Origin: Lytechinus variegatus
Taxonomy: Eukaryota > Echinodermata > Echinoidea > Temnopleuroida > Toxopneustidae
Direction: 5' to 3'
Assembly: GCF_018143015.1 (NCBI RefSeq)
Contig: NC_054746.1
Span: forward strand, 29,911,129 to 29,975,128
DNA length: 64,000 nt
The stretch's first letter is position 1, and every line of letters starts with the position of its first letter. A program made the position numbers and the translations under genes. This document shows, in pieces, positions 1-12,400 of this stretch. The notes under the pieces are model-generated. The model had not been told where the DNA came from, searched no databases, and worked only from the letters and a program-made list of their open reading frames with translations.

Positions 1-1174
1 GGGGGAACAATGCCGATGATTATGATGAAAATTCAACTTGCCTGACGATCACAAGTAAAGTCATGTACATGCCGATTCGCTACCAACTCATGCAGCTGCT
101 GCTACAAGTGGTAGCTATACGTACACCGCGCGGGCCAAATTAAATCCATGAAAATGAATAACCACATCCAGAGAGAGTCTATCATAAGAAGGAAAATAAT
201 GATATAACTGTACTTACAAACAAGTGAATAATCCGAATCAACCTAGCTGAAAGCAAATCAACTCAACGAATAGCAGCAGACGATATGCACCGACGATAAA
301 CTTCATGTGGCTGGGATAGATTGTCACTCGTTCTGTTAGATGTAATTTGTAACTCATTAATTTGACAAAATTACGTAACTCGGGGAATTATTTATATATA
401 TAAAAATATAGTAACATCTCTTATTATTTTTTTGTATTACGATAAAACCTCTTTTGAAGGAAAACGTTGAGATAAACTAAAATTACTTTTAAATCCCCCC
501 CCAACATGCGTAGCTTGTATGTCATTGCAAACAAACCATCGCAAACATGCACGTATTCCTTCCTTGCTGATTGAGAGCTGTGCAAAACGTGCATAGATCT
601 ATTCTCTCAGTCTCAGCCAAGGCGAGCAAACAATACGGCATGTGTTGTTGTGATGGTTTGTTTACGATCACATAATGCTAAGCATGATGGGATGATCTTT
701 TACATCTAATTTTAATTTACCTCAACGTTTTCCTTCAAAACAGGTTTTATCGTAATTCAAAAAATGATAAGAGATGTTACTATATTTTTATATAGAATAA
801 TAATTCCCCGAGTTTCGTAATTTTGTCAAATTAATGAGATAAAAGTTACATCTAACAGAACGAGTGACAATCTATCCAGCCGGATGAAGTTTATCGTCAG
901 TGCATATGCCATATCGTCTGGTACTATTCGTTGAGTTGATTTGCCTTCAGGTTCGGATTATTCACTTGTTTGTAAGTACAGTTATATCATTTTCCTTTTT
1001 ATGATAGACTGTCTGGATGTGGTTATTCATGTTCAGCATGAATTCAATTTGGCCTGAGCGGTGTAGCTAGCACTTCCAGCAGCATGAATTGGTAGCGAAT
1101 CGGTATGTACATGACTTTACTTGTGATTGTGTTGCAAGTTGAATTTTCATCATCATCATCGGCGTAATTCCCCC
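1..1174. repeat. Large inverted repeat (about 1.17 kb palindrome)
   Basis: Positions 1 to about 560 are the reverse complement of about 628 to 1174, with scattered mismatches and a short central loop near 560-628. The outer ends pair (GGGGGAACAATGCCGATG at 1 against the stretch ending in five Cs at 1174), and pairing continues inward through the blocks around 360-470 / 720-840 and 528-550 / 640-665. No gene is visible in it. The left arm reaches the window edge, so the element may extend further left. It resembles a foldback element or a long palindromic MITE. I see no coding capacity and could not define a target-site duplication. Confidence 0.85.
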
Positions 1175-1862
1175 AATTTACCTCCAACTACGTCACTGTG
1201 TTGTTTCACTTCATCATCATTCTCTTCATCTCAAAATCATCAATTTGAAAATCCAAATCTAGATAAAATTCTGGGTTTTCTTTCGATCATTTCGGGACTG
1301 AAGTATTCAGTGACAATGTGGAGAAAATGTACCTTTGCAACAGGTTTTGCATGCAAGTGGAGCTTCACGTGGGAGAGCCAATCACGCCTCTCGTACAGAC
1401 AGTGACGTCATAAAAAATCCCCAATTTCGCGGACGTAATTCTGCGTGTTTGAAGCATTCAGAGAGAGAACTTTAAACTATCAATTAACTGAGTTTCATCC
1501 GTCTCCATGATAAATGATGTACACCATCGTGTTCTCCTTATTTTCTCCTTTATTGTGATATATGATTCTCCAGTATTACGATTTTCAATATATTTCTACT
1601 TTAAGTAATCCATTAGCTCTGAATTCATAATACTGACATGATATTGGTAATTTTTATGAGGTATTATATGCCTGCTGGAATGAGCACTGTGGAGCACATT
1701 TGCAAAAATCTGAAAATGATGAACAAAGCACGTACAGATGTAAATGTGCAGATAAAGGATATCTTGCTTTACTCAAGATATTTCTAATGGACGTGATTAA
1801 GTTGTTCCCTTCTTCAAGTAAGAACATAGAGATACTGTGCATTTTTGTATTATGTGTATTAA
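1175..1862. other. Non-coding stretch, nothing recognised
   Basis: AT-rich sequence between the palindrome and the next transposon. I checked both strands for kinase-domain signatures that would continue the MadBub gene and saw none. Confidence 0.4.
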
Positions 1863-2100
1863 TCCTGGCACGAGTAGTGATTTTACTACTCGAGGCGAGT
1901 AAAAAAAATACTCGAGTTTTCTCGAGTAGTAATTTGACCTTAAAATATCGCCATCTACGATCATTAATTACGGCCAAATTGTAATTCGGACGAAGGCAAA
2001 ATGTGCAAGAGTTTTGAGTGACAACGTCCATCACGGAACGCAACAGGTGGGACCATACGATTACGAAGCCTGGGTCTATCACACAGTAACTTTTCACGTC

Positions 2101-2510
2101 TCAAAAGCCGATATTACCTAGATTATTCATACAATGCTCGTATATCTGTCTTAAGTAGTTATTTTGAAGCGGAAAATTGGTCTTTATTTTCTGGTAATAA
2201 TACCGTCTTCGAAGTTCGAACCAAGGTCGTAAATTTGTTTGGTATTCCATAGCCGCCGACGAACAGAACACAATCTCACTCGCATACTCGTCATTGACAA
2301 TGATACAGCCTTTTATCAAGACGTGCGGCAGCGCATGCATGATAGCTTGGTACTTCAATGCATTACTATTTTTGGTAGCGTGATCGCGATAAGACTTGAG
2401 AAAAGGCCATACTCGTGTCAATGCACATTGTCTCATTTCTCTCCCATAAAACTCCTTCCAGCGCAGCTTAATGAGCTTATGTAACTGGGGTGCCCGGTGC
2501 GTAATAAATC
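2101..2510 (-). pseudogene. Unassigned coding-like fragment inside the transposon
   Basis: A minus-strand frame stays open for about 130 codons, ending in a stop near 2101. Its composition is protein-like (for example RWKEFYGREMRQ followed by ALTRVWPFLKSY) rather than low complexity. I do not recognise the family. Its position inside the inverted-repeat element suggests a piece of the element's own protein, but no DDE-type catalytic residues can be assigned. Confidence 0.25.
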
Positions 2511-2900
2511 TTGCTCAGTGAATTGGGAATTTAGTGAAGTAGTTCGTGAAATGAAAATGCCATGCTACATCTACATGTATATTCTTACTCCCGCGCTCAC
2601 TCTCAGTCTCTCACCTGTCACTCAGTGATATCTTTGCCGATTTCCAAATTTATTTGTATCTTTTATCACTTGTCTTTAGGCCAGGAGGGGTCTAAAATCT
2701 AATGAGAATTTGAGGGCTCCGTTGATGTCTAGATAACGGACAAAACATTGTCATCTTGTAAGTTTTCAGTCATAACTTCCGAAGTTTATTTTGCGAACAT
2801 TTTTTTTTTAACTCTAAAAACAAAACAAAACTCTGAATAGCCACTTACCGGTAGTTACAGGCTATAACTAGGAAAGGAAAAAAACAACAACGGCAAAATA

Positions 2901-3425
2901 GTAATCACAAAGTTGAATCTAATCTACTAATAAGTAATAACGCTTAATTTAGAGAGTTAAAGACCGTTAAGACATGAAGTATTGTAAAAATGAGGAAATG
3001 ATAAATAATTCAAGAGCTTTAAGATGTACAAATGGGCCTTAGCAAAATACGCGAAAATTAACTCTATATTATTTTTCATCTCTGTAAGTCTCCTGTTTAT
3101 ATGTTTCAAAGTTGTAACGGTTAGTTTGGGACGTTGGTCTTTGCCATTTGGAATACAAGACACACATAAAAAACAACAACCGTAATCACAAAGTTGAATC
3201 TAATCTACTAATAACGGCTAATTTAGAATGTTAAATACAGTAAGACATGAAGTATTGATACATGAAATGTTGAATAATGCAAGAACTTCAAGATGTACCA
3301 AGAAGCCTAATTAAAAATATGCAAAAATTAACTTCATTATTTTCCATCTCTCGAAGTCTCATATTTTATCAGTTTTAAAGTTGTCATGGTACTTAGTTTG
3401 GGACGTCGGCCTTTGCCATTTCCAA
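2901..3425. repeat. Tandem duplication, period about 281 bp
   Basis: The segment starting GTAATCACAAAGTTGAATCT at 2901 recurs at 3182. The copies stay colinear to the block reading GTTTGGGACGT...CTTTGCCATTT (about 3125-3150 and 3395-3422). The two copies differ by many substitutions and small indels, so the duplication is not recent. Confidence 0.8.
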
Positions 3426-5941
3426 GAATCCTACAATTACGAACTTACTATTACTTGCGGAGGCGTGCTTTTGCGTCGCCGTTTCGTTTCATTTTACTTT
3501 CCTGTTTCCTCTCAAAGCATGTCCGTCATTTCCTGATTGTACAGGGCTTTTCAGTTTTCAGTGAAACAATGTACAATTAAATTCATCACTCATCAGAGAG
3601 GCATTCTTTTTTACTTTATCGCTGACAACATTAAAATATATCAATATTAACATGTTGTATGGGTTAAATAAAATGTGCCGAACTGCCGATGCAGTTCTAA
3701 ACTTCCAATCGTACATGTATTTATGTATAAGAAAGAATCATTAATATCACGATCCTCCTTTGATTATCGTATTCGATATTATTTTTTTCTTCTATATTAT
3801 TGCTTATGGGACATAACTGCCTATTCGTTTCCAAGACATTAGCAATATAAACTGGAAAGATCATTGAAAATGAAATTGCCAAATTGATTTATTAATGATG
3901 TCTTATCTTATGCACATAATCTCTTGTCTCGCCATACGAAAGAAAGGAAGAAACTGTTTAGATCACCACTTTCACCAGATTTTGACCATTAATATAGATA
4001 GGCACCTGACGTGCTCTTTTAAGAATACTTATAAGTTATTACTTGCAATTAGTAGGTTAACGATCTTCCCGAAATAAAATTAGATCAGACTAAAATTCTA
4101 AAAAAAAAAAAAAAGTATAAGAAGGCAAAGCCTAGAGACTAAGCCTGCGTACCTTGTGAAACGTAGAATGTTGTCATTTCACAGTTCACAATAATGGGCC
4201 TTTTATAAGCTTTAACCGCCGTAACATAGCAAACCTAATGTTATTCTTGCATTGCAGGCTGAAAGAAAACTGTACGGCAACAAATAAACGTGATAAATAA
4301 TTAAATACCGGGTTATGTAACGCATGTAACTGTACAATCCAACTGCATGATGAGAAACTCACTTAAATACTTTAAGAGTCTTTTGTTTTGGCACTGTCAT
4401 TCAGTTCACGCTAGATTGTCGTGGAGAAAAGTTAGGTACCTCTCTTTCTCACACTCTCTCCATTATCCACCCTCTCCCCCCCCCTCTCTCTCTCTGTTTC
4501 TATAGCTCTCGCTTCATCTCTGTCCCAGAAAAGTCAAACTCATCAAAAATGGTTTCAAAGCAGTGAGAAAGAATTGCTCTACCATACCATGTCAGTGATG
4601 TCACATTTACTCATATTCAAGCTCTCTAATTTTTATGACAATAAACTAGTAAAAAAACCTAAAAATTGTTGCGTTTTTATTGACTCAGTCGGTATGAGAA
4701 ATAAATAACCGCTTTGACTAATGAACTGAACTCATGCATGAAACACGAAAGTGCAAAACTGAGATAAATCAAATTTTAAGAACACGATAAGACTAGATGA
4801 AAGGGTCCCTCAGCTGGGTACAACTATTTATCTAGCCATATGTTTCACTATAGTTTATAATCGTATTATGATAAAGGAAAGGCATTTTTGACTAGATGTA
4901 CTAAAAAGAAATAATAAAAAAATATTAGTTGCACCCAGCCGACCCATGATTTTAACTAACTGGTTTTAAGAGCGTATGTATTGAATTTTAATTATATTCC
5001 TACTACTACAAGACGATAAAATCGTTTACTTTATTCATGAAACAGCGAGCAGTAAGAACTAAGAATAGAATTTAGGCTGTATATCATCTTCAAGTTCGCA
5101 CTATGAGAGAATTCAAATTCAATTACTTAAAATACATTTTAAAAGCGCGCTCTAGTCTCTACTTAATGAGCTCCCTTCAGACGATTGGCAGCTGCGCAAG
5201 CGCAGTAAGGGGACTTTGATTTGAGCGCAGACTAGGCTTCCCGTCGATATGAACGACTGCAAAAACAATTTGTGGCTTATTTTGTTCATGGACGAGCTAC
5301 GCGACGGGCGAACCGGAAAATAGGAATGTAAGTTGCGATTTTGAATCTACTAATCTTACCCCCGAAAATGATTTCAACAAACGGATAAAAATAAAATACA
5401 CGCATGGCTAGCTAGTAATGCGCCGCACTCGTAAGTCGCAACTGTGGAGTACTGGAGTTACGAAACAAATTAACAATGCAATTAAAGTATATTCTCGGTC
5501 AATATCATCCTGAACTTCACGAACGTACGAAGCACTGCGAACACAGCGGAGTGAGCGGACTACGCAAGCCACTCCGCTACTGGCATAAGCGCTAGCGCCT
5601 AGGTTTCCCCGGTCACATGAATTTTGAACTTGTGCCGCGCAAGCAGGACTTGTGCGCTCTGACTTCAATTCCGCCGTTAAAACATCGTGAATAAACTGTT
5701 CCACGTGAAAAAATTAAGAATTCTGTGTAAAATTATGAACAGCAAAATTCACAATTCAACACGAGTGGTCGAGTAGAGAGTCTTCTACTCGGAAGAGAGC
5801 GAGTAATCCAGCGAGTGAACGAGTGGAAAAACAGTACTCGTACATCACGCGAGTACTCGAAAAATAAAAATTCCCTACTCGTGACGTGAGTAGTAAGGCA
5901 ACACTCGAGTCTACTCGAGTAGTCGAATACTCGTGCCAGGC

Positions 5942-6474
5942 TTAATGTGTATCTAATGTATGCTTGCATATTCACACTCAAATTCATAAAGCGGCTTCAA
6001 ATTTGTAATCAAAGATATTTAATAATGTAACAGCATATAATTTATAGCATACATCACAAAATATGAGCTTTGAATGTTTTAAATCTATAGCTAGCTAACA
6101 GTGAGTGTGTTTCAATATCAGCTCTCTCAGATAGATGTACAGACTTCTTCGCTCAAGTCTTCACTCCTGAAGAGTAGAGTTCACAGGCTTGAAACATTGA
6201 GACTACTAGACCTTCTAAGAACTATTATAGTTCAAAGGAATACCCAGCAGTCCTTTTCAGGACTTTCTTATATGGTGCTAAGTGCTAACAATTCATCTAT
6301 CGACTCTCTCATTTGCATTTTGCGCTTGTTGTGCATATAACTATTTTGTGGAACAAAGCAACACATTTGTTTGTTTTTTTCGTCAATTAATATCAACTTT
6401 CTGTTGGGATAAACTTGGCTTTTAAAAAATTCAATACCTGAATTTCTCTTGTCACCATTATAACAAGGACTTAC
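5942..6474. other. Intronic sequence, nothing recognised
   Basis: Sequence just downstream (on the minus strand) of MadBub exon 17. It begins with the exon 17 donor GTAAGT (complement at 6469-6474). No further exon is apparent. Confidence 0.4.
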
Positions 6475-9400
6475 CAAAGCTAACAGCAAGGCTTGGCTTG
6501 ATTTCTGGCATCACTTGTTCATGCTGATAGATTCCTTTATACATGGACAGTGGTTTGGATAGGCCAACCAGTAGAAGGTTCTGAAGACCAGCATTGAACG
6601 GGTCACTGTAGTCAAGAGGTTCATCTCGCATTCCAAAGACAGTGATGTCCTCCTCCACTTGTTCCACATCCTGGATTGTCCTATCTGGGATAAAACTCAT
6701 CTCCAAGTTTGGCAGATCATCCTTGTGCAGGAGGCCATTGTCATTTGACTTTGGTTGTGATTCGAGAAACGATTGGGTGTTGAAGGACATCTCTTTCCTT
6801 GACAATTCTGCTCCTCCCATCTGGATGTGTTGGTCCTGTGCACAGGAGTTGTTGCCAGCCTCCAAGGCAGCACTGGGCTCTGGGTTGTCAACATGGATTT
6901 GAAAGCCCAAAGACGAAGATCCAGCCTGTTTCTGACATTGGACGGGAGGATCTTCATCAATGTGGATGCTGAAACCTTGGACAGATGGTGCAACATTTTT
7001 CTCTCTTTCTACTTGAGTGGTGATTGATGACTGGTGACCTTCCAGAGAGGAAGCAGAGGCATGTGAGTTGGTGGTTGAGGCAGAGCTTGAGGCCGATGAT
7101 CGGGCATTCTCTGCACTTGTCTCCATGATAGGGCTGTGTAAACAAAGAAATCCAAACAATTTTACATTACCTGCAGGTAAACAAGTTTACAAAACTACAT
7201 TGTTACGTATATCACAACAATACCCAATTTAATTATTACTGACATGATTTAAAAAGGTGCTCTCTTTACAATTTAATTGATAAATTTGGGCATCAAAGTC
7301 GACTCCCTTGTAAATAATATATTTGTCTCATCAGTGTAGTACTGGATTACAATGCAAGAAGTCTAAATAAACAATCATTGTAAGTAATGAATTGGTGCTC
7401 ATCTATTATACCACAAGGAAATTCCCTGAATCATTTATTTTGAATGAATTAGCACCATCTGTTCCATTTATGCTATGACAAAGACATGCATGATAATAAT
7501 AATGAAATAAAACTGAGCTTCTCTCTTGACCTCACTAATTATTTTTTTTTTTTCTATTTTAAATATTGTTCTATGCAAGGGAAGATTGGATCTCTTGTTC
7601 CCATGCTGCAGTAGCATTTTAGCATGTAATGAATGTAACAGATCTCAATAACCAGAATACTTTCATCAACATATTTTTTTTTCTTTCTCCAGGAAGAAAT
7701 GGTTTATTCAAAAGGCATATCCTCTTTGTCTGACATACATGTTTATACATCATAAAGATAGATTCAAATTACGGTAATGATCCCAAAGTCACTCCTACCA
7801 TAAACCAACGAAAGTGTGTCTCTATAGAAAATAACATTATCTAAACATTAATAGAAACAATTATATGACAAATAGTTTTGGTAGATAATTTGTTATTGTC
7901 CAGTACTCATGTATATCTTAGATGCAGGGAAGTATCAGCAATGTACCAAGAATTAACCCTAATTATAGACTGCATTGCTCGCTGACTTTTTACTTTCAAG
8001 TCTCACACAACTTTTGAGACCAAAATTGCAACCCCCAGTTACGCGGTTCCTAAATTACGCAACATATGGTAAGTGCATGCAGACCCAAATTTGCTCAAAA
8101 TGTGAATTCATGTACAAATCCAATGCACTCCAATAGTGTTTTTAGCCAAAATTTATAAATGTATCATTATTTTTCCTTTTACTGATTAAAATCAATTAAT
8201 TTCTTCTTGTTTATTGTCAAAATAAAGTTCCCAACAAGGTCCATTGAAAAAAGCAAAAAGTTGAAAAACAAAGAAATACACAAGAATTTAGAAAACAATA
8301 TATAAGAAAATAAATGTGATGTTGAAGTCTGTTTATTCATAAGATTCCTATTAAGAGTCATATTAGCACTTTAAGGGCATTATTTAGTTAATTAGAGCAA
8401 TTTTTTAGTTTATGCCTAAATTAGCATAATTAATTAGCAATGAGATTTTTCGGAGAATTTTATCCTATAGTTTTGTAGATTATGCCATGAGTAACGTGCA
8501 TGCCAATGTTCGTCATGATCGCTCGGTTCATGGCCAAGATCTTAAAGGGGGGGGGGCTGAATCAGCACCCCCCTTCCCATTCTTCTTAGGCATCAAAATT
8601 GCCCAGTCTTTTTAGGGTTATAGGAAACTCGCATTTGTAATGGCAGTGTAAGAAAGAATTAACATTTCTTAAAGGAGGTCTTGTCGACTGTGCTTACCTA
8701 AGATGTCCACCTGAATGATTAACAGTGAATTCAGTCTTCTCAAAGCTCTCATTGACTGGCGTGTTTACCACTCTAGAAGCAGAAGCACCAACCTTCAATC
8801 CCTCGACATCAGAAGCCCCACTGGGCAGAACTACCTCTCCTTTGGTGGGGGACTGCTCCACCTCCCTCGGTTTGATAGTACTCATAGGGGGTATGAAAGA
8901 AAGCTTGTGGGAAGATGCATCGTTGAAGGGTGTTGAAGCCATACGGGCTGCTAAATCAAAGGAGTAATTAGAGCCAGCTCCCGTTGGTGGTAGGGTTATA
9001 TTCATGGTATGGTCACGCTGTTGAGAAGGATCACTGCTGGGGTGTACTTCCATTGCTTCCACTCCCTAAATAGGACAGTGATGTCATTTTGATACAAAAG
9101 TTAACACTTTGCTTCCTTCAAATACCAACACATTAAATAATCTATTCATAAGGTTTAGCATTTACATGTACTGTGTCAGCAATAAGTAAAATCAGCACTT
9201 CGAAATATTCTTAAGATTCATGAACACGTTCGCATCTCACACACATCCCGTTAACATCCAGTCTGCAAAAACAAGGGCAAATTATTTTCACAATTAATGA
9301 CATTACTCCCATGCATATTCTCACTGACAATTCTGTCTGAAACATCCAGAATTTTGTGTCCTCCCTCTATTCTATTTTTTGGGGTAATTTGTGTTATATT

Positions 9401-12400
9401 ATGAATTGAATTTGAAAAGAATTTTATTTTCAAAGCTACTTTCTAATATCATTGTTGAATATGATGGAAAGCCAGGGCGCTGTTTCAGAAGTCAGCTTGT
9501 AAAGTTACACATGACAAACACAAATGACTGGAGTAAGAAGTGACAAAATGTAAGCCGAAAGAATTTCTGTACATCTTTAGAAAGTTTGTCTTTACTTTAA
9601 AACAATTCTTTGAAAATGTGTCTATAAGTACAAGAGTATAAGAGAGCATGCACAAACAACTAAACATTAGCTGATGCCATGAATAATGATTGAGAAACCA
9701 TTTGGTTTTCTATATTCTAGTCAAATTCCTCAGTACTCACATCATCTTCTTGCTCCTGATCCTCTAGGGGCATGAATGGTACACCCTTTGAAGATTGCAG
9801 AATACCTGTCATCTCTCTCCTATCTTTCACTTGCTTGTAATCTGATGGAGGCCTGTGCAAGATATGAAGAATACATTTCAAAATTACTATGATTATGTGC
9901 TATTCTTTGAGCATGTCACAAATTACCTTTGTAGAATGGGTAGTATGCATAAGTAATTACCGACGCATGGCCAGCCATTTGTTGGTGATTACTGATGCAT
10001 GGTAAAAAAAAGAGAAAAGACTTCTGGCCAAAAAATTCCACCATTCCTAAAGCAAATGATACACAGGTTTTTTCATGCATCGGTAGGACGAGTGAGCATG
10101 CGGTAACTATGGAATCTAGTCTAAACCCACTCAGCTGCGCCTCGCGGATTTAACAGTTCCATAATTACCTTAACGCTCACAAACCTACAGATGCACCCAC
10201 ATCTGTGCATAATCATGTATCATTTAGCAATGTAATTTGTTTCTATTCATAGACCTATGCTGTCTATGAAGTGTGTGATTGTTGTACACCTGCCCCCTAT
10301 CACAAGTTACACAAGCTTGATATTATCTGTCCATTATCTTTACATAACCTGTGATTACACTGTAAATGGTTAAGCCTCTGAGCCAGTATCTTACTAAATT
10401 TCTCTACAATCAAGCCATATCATGAGTACAGATGGATTCCAAACCGAACCAGCTGGATAAGCTGAAGTCGGTTGCATTGCCTTTTACACATCATTTCAAC
10501 TTACGTGTTTTCTTTGGTATTGTCCACTGGCTCATCTTCAAATATGGTGATCTTTCCAGCACCTGTCTCTTTGATCTCTGGCTTGACATCATCTTGATAG
10601 ATAGGTATGGAGGAGGAGAAGGCAGATGATGGTGGAACTACTTGTTGTGGTGCTTCGTTGGACTGACCCATCCTTGGAGCCAGAGGCTGTCTTCGAGGAA
10701 CGATGCCTTGTCCTACAAAACCTCTCATGTGGTTGTCAGCACTGGCATCTTCAAATATTGCACCCTTGCTCAATGGCTTTACATCTAGAAAGATCACAAT
10801 ATCAATCAAAGGGGTGGGGGAATGATAAAATAAAGAATACAAAAATTGAGAAAATATCCTCATGTACTACATGTAGTATAAACTTTCCAGGTCGCTAAAG
10901 AATAAATGACCGAATATGAAAAAAAAAATGAATTTTTGATTGCTTCAAAATTTGAACTTGCAGATTTATTAAAATGCGACATATCATTGCCTACCAGTGA
11001 GGTTGGACTGGTATGTAGAATTAAAGTTATTTCCAAAGCCTTCATTTAATAAGAACCCTCTGTAGTTATCATTCAAATGTGAGTCCACTCTAAAAAATAT
11101 CCACAAGATCCTGCTTACCGCTACTCTCATTTGCAAATTCCATCTCAAATTCTTTCTCCTTGTGGGTGACTTGATTCTGGAATTCAGAATCCAAATCAAA
11201 CTGATTACTCTTCAAAGAGCAATTGAGCATAGCATTAATCACTCCTAGGGCTTCCTTGGTGTTGATGGTCGGCGAGGGCGCAGTCAGACCCTTAGGGGTT
11301 CGTATTTGGTTCAACCGACCGTTCCTGGAGCGGCTCAACGATGCAAAAGATGCAGAGGATGGAGTCTTGTCGCTCATCATGGAGGATTGGGGTGTCTTCT
11401 CGTCATTGAGGCCTGTTCCTTGGGTTACTGTTGAGCTGGTATTGGACAGGAAGCTTTGATTTGGGGTAATAGTGTCTTGTTCTGTCTGAGGTCTAATCTT
11501 CGAAAGTGGAGCAGTCACAGATTGCGGGTGGATGGAGAAAGCGGAGGTGGAAGATGGGTTGCAGGGAGTTGGAGCTGCCATCAGGGGAGCACTTGGTGGC
11601 TTAGCTGCAGCTACTGTGGGGTACTGAGGGGCTGGTTTAGCTGGAGGATCCTGATCTGGGTCACAGAATATATTGAAGTTTCCTTTTAAGACAAAGAGGA
11701 GGAGGTAAAGCAGGGAATGGACTGAGTGATGACAAAATCAAACTGATCTTTAAAGAATTTACGGTACTTACTTTAAAATTGTTTATAAATCTTGGGAAAA
11801 TATAAAAACAATGTTAAAATAATGCAAAGGATATGTGTAATTTTTTTAGAAAAATCTAAAACTACAAGGGCAGGCATGATATTCCCCTCTGAAAAAAATC
11901 TGAAAAGAAGCCAAGGGTGGCTAAGTCTCCACTGAAGTCTGAGATGCCCCGATTGGGGTTACAAGCTCTTGCATAGTAAAGAAACCTAAAGTGATATTTG
12001 AAGATGAGTCTGCATGATAGCTTTATCGTTTGACTTTAGAAAGTAAAAAACAACATGAGAATTATCTTAGGCACAAAATTTCACATAAAAAAATCTGAAA
12101 GAAAAAATAAAAAATCTGAAAAAATTATTTAAAAAAAAATCAGAATTTGGATTTTAGTAAGGAGAATATCATGCCTGAAAGAAATCTCAGTTTTTTCTAT
12201 AAGAATTCCAATATAACAAGTTAAACAAAATGTTCATACCAGTTGCGCTTGTCAGATCATCAAATAGAAGCTGCTTTGTACAAGTGATAGTAGAGTCTCT
12301 GAAAAGATGAAAACACAGAAATAATAAAAGAATCTTGTGAAACAGCAAGCATTTTTTGATGTATCAAGATGTAATACCAGTCATATCTACAACAATCACA

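Larger units (their letters stand above)
1863..5941. mobile_element. 4.1 kb inverted-repeat DNA transposon with ACTCG/CGAGT end clusters
   Basis: The left end reads CCTGGCACGAGTA and the right end reads TACTCGTGCCAGG, an inverted repeat. TTAA directly flanks both sides (1859-1862 and 5942-5945), so a TTAA-type duplication fits, although one terminal base does not pair. Both ends are packed with ACTCG or its complement CGAGT: about 6 copies in 1866-1935 and about 15 in 5758-5940. The interior holds a tandem duplication and an open reading frame fragment on the minus strand, but no recognisable transposase. It lies in what is probably an intron downstream of MadBub exon 17. Superfamily is uncertain: TTAA suggests a piggyBac-like mechanism, while the subterminal repeats recall hAT elements. 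Confidence 0.7.

Noticed and set aside
1654-2097. 147-codon minus-strand open frame
   Set aside because: Crosses the left boundary of the 4.1 kb transposon, so it cannot be one original gene; no motif recognised.
6642-7027. Plus-strand open frames opposite MadBub exon 17
   Set aside because: Shadows of the coding minus-strand exon.
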